NCBI GenBank assembly: GCA_030549495.1
Contig: JAUIRK010000105.1
Location: 496,001 to 560,000 of the forward strand
DNA: 64,000 nt
Origin: Nectonema munidae
Lineage: Eukaryota; Nematomorpha; Nectonematoida; Nectonematidae
Direction: 5' to 3'
The position numbers and the translations under genes were made by a program. Below, in pieces: positions 1 to 11,800 of the stretch (position 1 is its first letter; every line of letters begins with the position of its first letter). A model generated the notes under the pieces. The model saw only the letters and a list, made by a program, of their open reading frames with translations, searched no databases and had not been told where the DNA came from.

Positions 1-1230
1 ACAAACATTCTTCATACAAGCATTGATTGTTTCACATTTAATCTGTCCCAATGCTATATCAATGATTTGAATGCCCTTAGCAATGGTAAATTCTTTCAAA
101 TATTTTTTAGACAAAAATTATCATCTTCATCCATCATTCTCACAGCATCTCTCAAATAAATTGGTTTGAAAGCTCGAATTACCCATTGATCCAAAGGTTG
201 AATTAAGGAAGTAGTGTTCGCAGGAAAGTATTCAACGTGAACCTCATTACAAACAAAATCAAAATAATGACGAACCCTTTAAAAAAAATTGTTAGAGAGG
301 GTTTTTTTTTTTAAATTTTAAAAAAAAAACCCCCAAATTTTGACAATATCTTTGTAATTCAGGCTTTTTTATTATACATCCAATATACAGGTAAATTCCT
401 TATATTTTTATTTCTAATAGGTCTAGGATTAGAGACTACTATATAAGGCCGGGTTTAGCCATAAAACCTACAGCTTAATACACATAACACGTGTAATCCT
501 ATCTTTTATAAAGCAAAAGCTTTAACTTCATCCTATAAGAAATAACTTTTAAGGCAATTTTTTCCAGAAAAGCACTGTCTCATCCATGTTAACCCATTTA
601 CGACCAATGTTCCTATTTTGGAACATAAGTAATTTCATCTTCGTCTGCTTTTTTCAATGACTTTGAATATAAATCGTCTGCGTTTTTTTAGATATCGTCT
701 GCTTTGGTTGGTCTTAAATGGGTTAAACACGTGTTCAGGAATGTATCTCATTCCAATTATTTTTTGTAATTGTTCTGCTTGAATTTTTTTTAAAATTACT
801 GATAGAGATGGCTCATCACAAGAAGAAATAGGTTTATCCACGTTTTGAATCCTCAGTTTTTTTTAAGCATTTTCTCGTATATTATAATCCAGAGGGACAC
901 TTTTCTTTCTTGCTTCTGCTAAGCTAAAACAGATTTTATTCTTAATTATAAGATTCTATCAAGAACAGACTTTCTTGTTTTGGCCAGGTTACTAACACTT
1001 GGTGCACAAATTTCTCTAATATTTTTTTCACAACTATAAATTGATCTAATCGTGTTCTTATTTCCACCAAAATGACGAGCAACAGCGGTTTATCTCTGCC
1101 CTTGCCTTAACATGTAAAGCAATTTCATCTGTTCTTCAAGACTCATCACATTTTTAACACGTTTAGCTGCATTACCAACAATCCTTGTGGATTTATGACG
1201 TTTGGGTACATTAAATAATTTCAAAAATTT
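1..1230 (-). mobile_element. pogo/Tigger-type DNA transposon remnant, cut by the window edge
   Basis: On the minus strand three parts of a pogo/Tigger (Tc1/mariner superfamily) transposase appear in the right order. Near 1150-1040 is a helix-turn-helix start, MSLEEQMKLLYMLRQGQR, a stop, then ARHFGGNKNTIRSIY. Near 600-545 is NMDETVLFWKKLP, matching the family NxDETGLFWK motif around the first catalytic Asp. Near 270-105 is EYFPANTTSLIQPLDQWV, the family PPNTTSxxQPLDQG motif. Frameshifts and stops separate the blocks, so the copy is dead. It runs off the left edge and probably lies in an eIF3H intron. Confidence 0.85.
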
Positions 1231-1893
1231 TTTCTTTTTTTCAAACAAACAAGAGTTTCAAGTAAGAATGATGACGTAGAAAGCTGCACAAATGTTTTGG
1301 AAGCACAATTTAAAAAGATTTTGTTTTATCCCATCAAAACGTGTGAGAGCAATATTTCTTGGTCTTATTAATTACACATGTTTTCATTTTTGTAGCAACT
1401 TTACATTTGATATGAAAATAAATTTTGGTGTGATGTGCAAAAAAATAATTATGCAACAAAAGCTTAATTCTTGCCTTGCTTTTGATTGATTATAACAAAT
1501 GGATGATAATAAACGCCTGAAAGAACTTTCAAAATTGATTAAAAATTTTCGTGAATAATTGAGTTTACAAATATGAATTTTTGTGTCAAACATGTATTAA
1601 TACAAATAAATAAGAAAGTTTCTGTCAAGATGTCAAAAAAATGTCTATGTAAATGTATGAAAGCACGATTGCGCAAAAACTAAACCTAACTTCAGCCTAG
1701 CTCTAATACTAACAAAAATGCTCTACTCCCGAATATAGGTTTTCAAGCAGTAGAGTGTTTGAGTGAGAAAAATGCAAAAATAAATTGGAATAGTCAGAAT
1801 CATCGGTAGAGTCGTCTAGTTCCACAAACGCAAAAGACGACAACATCGAATTTAAGGATTTGAGAGAGAAATGTTGTGGTAGCGTTGTCTTAC
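1231..1893. other. Likely intron of eIF3H, no feature recognised
   Basis: This stretch follows the donor of the eIF3H exon on the minus strand. I looked for the next eIF3H coding block (the conserved region running into VGWYQS) and did not find it. The open frame on from the exon, 1893-1709, is intron read-through with no resemblance to eIF3H. Confidence 0.5.
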
Positions 1894-2047
1894 TTTCATC
1901 CGAAGTTTCTACATTGAATTTAGGAAATGGAAAACAATTTGTGACTTGAAGAACTTTGTTGAGACAGAGTCCAATCAGAAAACCTTTGATTTGTCTGCCA
2001 ACACCACTGCCTTCGAACTCGCAATGCCGAATGATTTTCAAAACGAC
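1894..2047 (-). CDS. EIF3H: eIF3H (translation initiation factor 3 subunit H), one internal exon
   Basis: eIF3H is an MPN-domain, non-catalytic subunit of the eIF3 complex that works in mRNA recruitment to the 40S ribosome in the cytoplasm. The exon encodes 51 residues beginning VVLKIIRHCEFEG and including VLQVTNCFPFPKF. These match the start of the eIF3H MPN domain (human VVLKIIKHYQEEG and LEITNCFPFP). A pyrimidine-rich acceptor ending TTTAG precedes it in phase 0, and a GTAAG donor follows in phase 1 after TSDE. The first exon, which should end in a QxDGL-like sequence, and the downstream exons were not found, so the gene is partial here. The intact frame and sites argue for a real exon, but a pseudogene piece cannot be excluded. 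Confidence 0.85.
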
Positions 2048-5000
2048 CTAAAGATCAAGGAATTGAAATTTAAAAAGCTGTCTAATACTCTAGTGCAGTA
2101 GTTATTTTGAATTTTATCGGGAACAAAAAAACTGGCACTACAAAAATAATTAATTTTTGGGGTTAATATTTAAATTTTGTTTTTTACTAAGCTATTTAAA
2201 ATTAGAGAAATAAAAAAGAAAAAGGCTACGTAACTAAATTTGGGAGATCACCAATAATTTATCTTTTTATGTTTGAAACGTTTTACAATTTACATTCTTA
2301 TGATGTACGAGAATGCTTGTAAATGAATATTTGATGTAGAAGTTAAATTCGAAACTGGCCTTTGATTGGCCTGCCTTGTGTGATAACGTAAATCAAATTT
2401 TCTGACTACTCGCAAGCATCCTAATATACTTATTATCTTATGTATACCACATGCAACTATCCTGCATTCATCTTCCCAAAGTCGATATTCAGATGTCCGA
2501 TAAGTCAAATATTCGGTTGTATCGAAATAATCATGACTATAATGCACGATTTTTTACAATTAAAAGAATTAATCTGTTGTATATATGTGTTTTTATAATA
2601 AAAAATATAATCACATCTTTTATTCTTTTCTTTCAATTAACATATTACACACAAATTACGTGTACCACACAGTGTATAGGAAAAAGGCATTCCGCGTTTT
2701 TCTAAGTAATCCGATATTTCTCCGACTTATATTTTTTATATGCGAGTCAATATTTTTTTGCTTTGGGCTAATATATTCGATCCAAAAGTCAATTCATAGT
2801 TTAGACTTGAGTGTATTTTAGCCATTCTCATTATAATTACTGGAACAAATAAAAAATTTTATCTTAAAAAAAGGAAACGTAGGTGAACTTCTCAAAAAAG
2901 ACAAAGTTCGCTCAAAAATTAGATTTAACTTAAAAAAATTCAATGTTACGAGAAACCAAATATTACCATCGTATTATGTGGACTGACTGGATTTATACAA
3001 AGATAGATTATTTGTTAATGACCTTAAAAAATTCAATACGAACTTTTCATTGATTTGGCGAAATCAAAGCTCACAACTCCTCTTACCCTAGAGACGTCGC
3101 AACACTTTCAGGTAAAAAGATACATACATAAAGGTGAAAACATCACAGAAAGTATAGTAGACAAACTACTTTCAAATTACAGAAAAGCTAAGTTTGTCAC
3201 AAACGCGTGGCTAAAAAAGTTGAATTGTAGAATAAAATTAAGTCGTAGAAATCAATAAACTAAAAAATGGATAAATAATTTTCCAGAAAACGTTAATAAT
3301 AATAATTTTACAAGGATGTCTATTTCAACTTTTGAGAAATTCCTCTCCATTTAAAAAAAATTGAGGTGAAAAAAAATTATAAAAACAAAAACAAAAAAAA
3401 GGATTAAGTAATAAAATGAATAATGATCAATTTCTAAACAAGATACATGTTATAAAATATTAATTGAAGAAAAATTAATAAATCTGGCAAGCTAACAGGA
3501 GATAAAAAATGGAAATAAAACCTTGCTAGATTACTTATATAATAGAATATTGAAAATTTTACATATGAAAAATACGTTAGTAGTCATCAAACAAGTTGAA
3601 ATTTGACAAACTAAATGAGGATGATTTAGCTAACAATAAATCGGATAAAAATATACAAATAATTTTTTGTAATAATTATCAATAAATAGACATATATATA
3701 TAAGGGATTCCACTTTTTTGTATCGAGCATAACTAAGTGAAAATTTAACTTTTTTCTAGTTTTCAAAATTTCCTTAAGAAACTTTAGTTAAGGTGGTGTT
3801 GACAGGAAGCATTTTTTAAAAAAAAAGACATTTTATCATTTTAAATTTACTCAAAATATCACTTTGCAGAGTTTATCAGTTTTTACTCATTTCACCATAC
3901 CACGTTGCAAATTATTAACGAAAAATTATTGCTCTACTTCGTTATGAATATCATATAGCAAGATCTCTACGGTATGTAAATTATAGTTTATTATGTCTTA
4001 CTGATTATATTACACCGGTAAATCAAAAAGTTATTACAGAAGTTAAATTTTCGCGATTTGCGAGTTAAATAAATTTATCTAGTGTTATTTTTGGAAGCAA
4101 ACATATATTTTTAAAATTACGTTCATTTGTTATACTTATTATAATCGTGAAAATTGTATCGTGAAAATTTCAATATTTAAAGTATTTATGCAAAAAAATA
4201 TATATATTCAACTATCTAAACGCATTTACGTTTATGTTCTATTGTGAATACAGACTTCTAGTACGCATTTTTCGTCGTGTACTATTTATTAACAGTGTTT
4301 AGAGTATAAATTTAAGTCAATTCTTATGATGAATATAATTTTGGCATTTCTTAGCTAAATTTAGCGTCAAATACACCAATTTAAAGCTTATTTTATGTGT
4401 TTTAAAATAATACAGATCACATATTTAAAATTTATAGTAATTAAACTTTCTTATTTCTAAAATTGAATAGTTTCAACAAAAATATTTTTTTGACTTGTAA
4501 AATTAAAGAAAAGATTATATATCGTGAAATCTTCGCAAAACATTTTTAAGGTTGAAATAAGTTGAGATAAAAAATGTTTTGAAAGGATGATATTGCACAA
4601 GATTTTTAATTAAATATACTATTGCGTTTTAAGGAATTGAAATTGTCAAATTAGTTATAATTTTAAATTTAAAAAAAATCATACTTGCCAACATGTGGAG
4701 GGCAAAATGGTAGAAATTATACACTGAGACTTAATAACTTGAACACTGTAGAATTAATAACAAGTATGTCATTTTCAGAATACAAATTGCCAAATGGGGA
4801 GATAGTAATAATAAACAAGTAAAGACAAAAAATTTCGTAAAGAGTAAAAGGTTTTCTAGTTTTTTTTAAATTTCAAAAAAATATTAAAAAAACTGTTAAA
4901 ATAAAAGCTTAAAAAGTAAATACTCAAAAATCAGTTTGGTTTTATTGATATTTTATTCTAAAATAAAATAATTTTTTTTTAACAGGGTGTTTCATGCAAG

Positions 5001-5701
5001 GGAAGTAGAAAATAACTATATTATTAACTACTACTTTTCTTTACCTGATTGAGTGCTTACACTAAGTAAGCAAATTCTTATTTTTAGGTTCTTGGCTGTT
5101 CTAACTCCTTGTTTTCTTATTTGGGCTATTTTCTTTAGCCATATTGGCTCATAATACGGTAACTATAATGAATTTTTCACAGAAATTATGCGAATATCGC
5201 ATGCGTTGCCTATGCTGGACGCCATAGTCCAACAATAATTTTTTATATCTGCTTTATAATATGAAAAGTTTGAACCAAAATTTTATACCTTATGATTTCC
5301 ACAACACTTACCATTTACCAAGGTTGGAATCACTGCAAATGTTTAGCAGTCTGAAAATTTTGTCCATAGTTTAATCGCTCTAAAAATTTATTTCAGATTC
5401 TATCTGTACCCATTCTCACGATCCTCTACTGTATTACCTTTACCTAGTAAGTCTCTTTCTTTTAAAAATTGCTAACCTTTGGTTTATAGCCTTGCTGTAA
5501 TAATACTCTAAATATTAAATTTTATGAAAATTTTCATCAAAAAGACAATTTCTGCTGAACTTGAAGAAAAAGAATAAAAAAAAACTGAACATTAAGAAAA
5601 TTTTAATCATAGGATTTTAAAATAAGATATTATTTAGGTATTTTAAATTTAGGGAACATTGTAATTTAATTTTAATTTTTTAATTTTTAATACTTTTTCA
5701 G
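2048..5701. other. Region between divergent eIF3H and eIF3B; putative 5' regulatory space
   Basis: No protein-coding similarity was found over this 3.65 kb. It should hold the first exon and promoter of eIF3H (minus) and the promoter and first noncoding exon of eIF3B (plus). eIF3B coding begins 23 bases after an acceptor AG at 5700-5701, so a spliced or trans-spliced leader is implied. A good donor, CTA|GTAAGTC at about 5446, is one candidate end of a noncoding first exon. The less AT-rich patch 5080-5450 is the best place to look for promoters. This is inference only. Confidence 0.4.
4685..4727 (+). repeat. Short dispersed repeat, copy 1
   Basis: About 43 bp starting TTGCCAACATGTGGAGG and ending ATTATACACTGA recurs almost unchanged at 35796-35838 in the same orientation. 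The two copies lie outside the two ends of eIF3B. The parent element is not recognised. Confidence 0.7.
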
Positions 5702-5724
5702 ATTTTTTTATAATCTCTTATAAA

Positions 5725-5812
5725 ATGGGTGCTCCTAAAATTGAAGAACCAATTATTCACGAAGTACGTTTTGATGATCCAGTAGATTTTGTCGATAATA
5801 TATCTGATAATG
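5725..5812 (+). CDS. EIF3B: eIF3B coding exon 1
   Basis: Residues 1-29 plus one base, beginning MGAPKIEEPIIHEVRFDD. Acidic, as is usual before the RRM in this family. The exon itself starts at 5702 after TTTTTCAG; its donor G|GTAAT is phase 1. Confidence 0.85.
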
Positions 5813-8800
5813 GTAATTTTTAATTTAAATTAAATTACAATTTTGTCAAATTGAATTTTTTTTTGAAATTTGCATAAATACTTTTTTAATATGTATATTT
5901 CTTTTTCTATAGTGCTAATGAAGCAAATATGATTGTTTGTATCCCCTTATAGTTCTTTTATATTTATGTATCGTTAAGGTTAATATTTAACTTAACCTTT
6001 TAGAATTATAAATTAAGAGGAAAAGTTATATCCATGCTAGAGCTACAATTTATTTTTCTTTAACAATTTGGCTAAATAGAACATCTCAAAAAAGCCATTT
6101 CTCAAAAAACGGAAATTTGGATAAATTTATATTAATGGCTTTTTAAGTTTATAAAATACGAATATACTTTATTTTAATATAAAAATTATATCGCGAAAGA
6201 GATAGTATGTAAGATGTATGTTTCATGTATAAACTACATATTTTTGTTTAAGGCACTTGCTATAAACTATCAAAAATAGATTTAATCTGCACACATCTAA
6301 AATATCTTCGTATTGTCAAAATTTGGTTTCTTTTTCTGCCTTTGGTTTTTGATAGTACAACATTCATTAAATGCTTCATCACTACAGAAATTAAGATAAG
6401 AATTCTTGAGTTAGAAAGATATATTTTAGCAAATAGATAATATAGCCATTTTAAATTTGACTGATTTAAAATGTTCTTTTATTCCAATAGTATATTGATT
6501 ATGTTGAAAATAGTAATGGGAAGATAGCAAAGTTTTGTTCGATTTCCATGCCGATTCTTTTGAAAAATTTAAAAAAATTAAATCCTCAATTATGCTCGAT
6601 TAAAACTTAGGAAACTGTGTTAAATAAAATTTAAAGCAAATTTATTTATATTTTAAAATAGGTTTGCTAATTTACTTTTTTAATACTCCTAGAAATAAAA
6701 GAATCGCGATGTGATATCGGAAAGTGTTAATGAAATTTTCCGATGCCATTTTCTATATTATAAAAACAAGATTTCTTATTCGGATTCCAATTAATCGTCC
6801 TATCACTAGTTTAAAAATAAGTTTATCTAAATTAAAGTTTGACTATTCAAAAAATGCAGTTACATAATTTTAAAAAATCCGTTCACCAAACATGCAAAAT
6901 TGACACAATTTTTGTTCCCATTGGCCAATTTTCGAACGGCTAGCGCTATCGTAAACTTCTTTAGTGTTTTCAGATCGATAGATAAAATCATCGAACTTTA
7001 CACTTGAAAAAGCTTCAATACTTCGTATTTCTTTGTCTATTGCAACAAATGTCAGAATCATTGATGAATCTACACGATTAATCATTTTTATAATGTAAAA
7101 TCAGGAGTCTGCACGGGATATAGTTTAGTCACTAGGAAGAACATCTAGTATTTTGTCCTAATATATGGGATTTATATTCCACCATTTTAGAGTATTGGTT
7201 ACTTAGAGATTAGGCATTATCTATCGATATTCTCATTTCTTATTGTACCAGTTAAAAATGAAACAAGTCTTTGTATGTTTCTAGATAATTATTTTTCATC
7301 TAGAAGGTTGCTTCCTCTCTTCCAACTAATATTTTCTAATAAAATTTGAAAGCTATTCTATTCTATCAAAGTTGAAATGGAACTTAAATTAATAAATATT
7401 ATATATTATAAAATAAATATTATAATAGTTTGCTTTATAACTTTTCCATTATAAATTTCTGCTATCCAATCCAAAATTAGTCTTGTTTTTTTCAAACCTC
7501 CTTATTTTTATGACTGTCCTGCATTCTCAAACAACCCTCTGTGGGCATTCACTTTTGATGTATAAACTAGATATGTAGGGCGGTACTCAAAAGGTTTTTT
7601 ATAGGTGTTTCGAATGACTTTCTTTATGTAAAAATAAATGTGGAATTACTATAAATTCATGTGCTGTTTACGCTAATTACTTTACCCTGTTGGAACTCAA
7701 GCATACTCCACACATCTATTTCGTAGATAAATATATACAGAGAGAATAATCCAACAAACAAATTTAGCTTCTCTTTCTAACCAGATACAAGATTTTGTCT
7801 TCAAACAAAATGAGATTTCGTCTACAACTTTGACTAAATTTTTTTTGTTTTATCCACTAAATCTTGTGTTTCTGTCAAGAAATATAAAATTTTAAATAGA
7901 TTCTTTTTAACTCCTGACCAAATCTTGTCTTTATTATCCACGAATTCTAGTGTTTCTGTTGAGAATAATGAAAGTTTGAATTTTGGTCATTTTCTTTAAT
8001 TTTTTTCTCATTACTTGAAAAAATGTTATCGCCACCACGAAATTAATTGTCTTATAAGATAGAAAACAGTAAAACTTTTCAACTGAATTTTTTGAACAAA
8101 AAATTTTCCGACACTTTATGTCTTTTTCACGTTAAAACTCACAGTTAAGAGAAACGAAGATGTAGGATAAGTTGGAAGAAGTACGCCAGGCTAAGAAGTC
8201 TAAACAAAAGACATCGAAACGGACTCCTAATTTTCCTCTTCCGACTATGACTTGATTTCTATTGAACCTGGTTTGCATTATACTTTTAATCATACCTTAT
8301 GATAACTATGCTATACTTTGCGTGGGTTAGCTGGACTTTATAGATTAGATTAGTTAAAAATAGAAATAATGTATTTTTATAACAATAAAAGAAATAATAT
8401 GCGAATATAAAACTGTGTTATAAAAAATTTGTTCATTCTGATTTGTTCTTCTGATTTTGGAATAGTTTTATCCACTCTGCTTTGGTTTTTTTATTATGTT
8501 TAAAAGTTCAATTTTATCTTGATTTTCAGAACTGTTGGGAGATTTCATAAAAGAAAAAAAGCCAAAGAAAGAATCGCATGATTCAAGGATTGTCATCGTA
8601 TCTAACATCCCCCAAGTTGGATTGGAAAAACTTGATAAACTTAAAGCTGCCGTCTCCAAACAATTTTCCCAATATGGAACCATTTTGGAGTCTTCTTACC
8701 CAACTAATGGCGAAAATACTAAAGGGTATCTTTTGATTTTTATTTTTTAAGAATATATTATAAAAACCAGAAGATCAAATGCGATAGTGAACCTTCCATC

Positions 8801-11800
8801 ATAATAACGCCAATATTCGACTGTTTAGATGTGACACCAGGGGCGCACATCCTCAAAATTATTGGGGGGAGGGATGAAATTTTTTTCTTGCAATTTTCAA
8901 AATTAGTGGTCTGGAAATACCACGGGAGACCAAATATTCAAGCAATCCTTTAAAATAGAGTGTATTCAGCGCATACCTAAAGTCCTAAATTTATAAGACT
9001 ACTTTATATTTTTTTTTTTTTACAAAATTGGTAAATTTAAATACTATACTTCCAGCGAAAATATTTTAATTAAATTTGCATATCGAATATAGTGCGCAGA
9101 AAAAATACCCCAAATTAAAAAGTAAGAAAAATGCCCCAATTTAAAATTAGGAAAAAATGCCCCAACACAAAAAATTTCAAAAAATTATTAATTAAAATTT
9201 TTAAAAAAGATATGTCAAATAAAGATTTTTTGTAAAAAAAAAAGTCAACTTTTCATCTAAAACATTTAAAATTTAATTAAAGTAAACTAATAAACTCAGC
9301 ATACGATAATTTTTTAAATACGAATTTTTTTTTTATAAAACAGCAAATATTTTTGGACTTTGTGTGTATCAGAACACTTTTTAAATATAATTTGTATTTT
9401 AACTGATTTTAAGAACACATTCCCACAAATCTGGACCTTTGCTATTGTTTTCAAGAACTTTATAAAGGAAAAACCCTATAGATTAAGAAATTTTAGAAAT
9501 TTAGCCTTTCAAAACGGTACCAAATAAAAATATTTATATAATTAAAAAAAATCCTGAAAATTAGAAATTAGGGGGCATTTTTTTCTACTTTTTAATGGGG
9601 CATTTTTACCTACAACCATCGAATATACACTAGTTTAAAAAAATCCAAAAATGTTAGGGGGTAGAATAGGCTTTTCATTTGAAAAATAAAGTAGTCTACC
9701 AGGCACATTACAGGAATTGATGAAAGGATATTTGATTCATAGAGAAAACAAATAACTGAAGGTTCGATAGTTTTATATGAGTGAATGTAGTCTAAAGGCA
9801 AAGAGTCTACTAGACACCCTGCGATGTTTATATGAAAAATGTGATTGATTCAGGGGCAAGGGTATACAACGAAGTGTACAAACAAAAAAATTAAGATCGC
9901 ATTATTTCATTTTACTCAGCATCATTCAAAAATAGTCTAAAAAATGAGATATGTTTTACCAGCCGCATGCTCTTCCTAGCGTCAATCATTTTGTTCAAAC
10001 TTGGAAACTTTTAGCCTTCACTCAACGAATAGTTCAACTAACAAGGCAATGCTAATCTGGAATAATGGTTATTTTCTCTTAGAAGAGCTACTTTTCAGAG
10101 CTAAATGAGCTTGTTTTAACCGACTTTACATGGTATAGCGCATGATTTGGCTTTTCGCTTCTAGATCATTAAGTTGAAAGAACCCGGCCGAGATAAGATG
10201 GATCTATTTCCTTTCTGAAGCAAAATTCATTTCCTCACCCTTACCAATTTATACATTATAAACGTTTATGCTAGGATCCCATTTTGGCGATTTCGAATTT
10301 GTCGAGATGGGAAAAATTATTTGAGCGTGAATATATTGATGTGTGAAAACATCTTTCTTAGTTCTGAGAAACATATTTAGATTTCTTTCGGTTTGTAAAG
10401 ACTGCTGATATCATCCGGTATTCAGAATAGACAAATTCTGGTGTATACAAAACTAACCATTAAAAAGAATAGAAAAATTTAGGGCGAAAGTAAATACATC
10501 GGTTCTTTGCCAACCTTGTTCCGTCGACCTTTAGCGATCCACACTGCAAAATTTATACGGTGTATAGAAAAAAACAAGTTTTATTGATTCATCCTGTGCT
10601 ACAGTTATTCCTAAACGAGCAATCAATTGGTCAATGTTTTGATTAGTATATAAACGAATAGGTATGACTATATTCCATTGTATAAATTAAACTCTGGAAA
10701 TTATTTAGTATTATTTTAACAAAGTAAATATGAATTCGTTCTGTTCTCATTTATTTAAAAATTTTAAATTTTGGTGGTTTCGGCTTCACGTGATTTAATT
10801 TTTTACAGTATCCAAGGTATCTTTAATTTAGTTAAGATAGAGATACCTTAGATCGAGTGCTGTGGTTCGAACACAAGAATGCCGAAAATTAAAATCAAAG
10901 TCTAAGAAACATCTTACACCTACTAATGATAATAAAAAATTGAATTTGTAATGAGTGACATATTTTCCAGATTATCTTCAAATACTTTTTTAAATACCAA
11001 TTTAAGCTTCACTTGACATTTGGTTCAAAGATTTTCTCCTAATAAGTTGAGCTTGGCCCAAAAAAATGAGATTGGGGGTGGTTCTACCTCCTACATTATC
11101 CAATAAGTGATAAAAAGGTAAATTCTCTTTGTTCATGAGGCGATCGATTTGAAAGAACTTCATTGTTACGATTGAAGTAGTTTATATAGTATGGATTCGA
11201 GTGTAGTTTTTACATGCAAAGATTCAAAGTGAAAACTCATTTATCCGGTTGGCGCGATATCCTGCTAAAATTTTGCTATTCCAAATCTAGCTTTGCTTTA
11301 AATTTTACCCGATATTCGGATAATCTCTCCGGATAATTATTATTTTGAGCAATAACACAAAGATATAATTTTTTATAAAACTGTTTGACTTCATTACAAT
11401 TATAGAGGAATTAAAAATAACATTTATGAATAAAAATTTCTATTTCATGTCAAATATTTTTTTATCTTCTACTTACCAATTCAAAATAAATATACTTCAA
11501 ATGTTAATTAACTTGAAAATAAAAAAATGTGTTCAATTTTTTTCTAAATCAATTCATTTTAAATTTTCCGTTGAAAACTTTTTACTTTTTTACTAGTGAC
11601 AAAATATTTAAAATTTGAATAAATATTAAAAATATTTGAAAATAAAATGGAGTTAAAAAATTAAAAATCAAACTTTGACAAGTGATCTTTTTTAAATTGA
11701 TATAAAATCGTATTTTTTATCCTCTTATTTAAAATAATTATATTCGTTGTGTAAAATTAAAAATTTTATAGATTTTGCAAAATGAAATATCTTGATTTTT

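Noticed and set aside
1384-1593. 69-codon minus-strand frame tested as the next eIF3H exon
   Set aside because: No resemblance to the eIF3H region after TNCFPFP.
2290-2547. 85-codon minus-strand frame upstream of the eIF3H exon, tested as eIF3H first exon
   Set aside because: It lacks the QxDG phrase and a donor in the required phase.
10795-10890. Possible second SINE or tRNA: GGTTCGAAC B-box-like word with a nearby AAGGTATCT hairpin
   Set aside because: No cloverleaf could be drawn and no second copy was seen.
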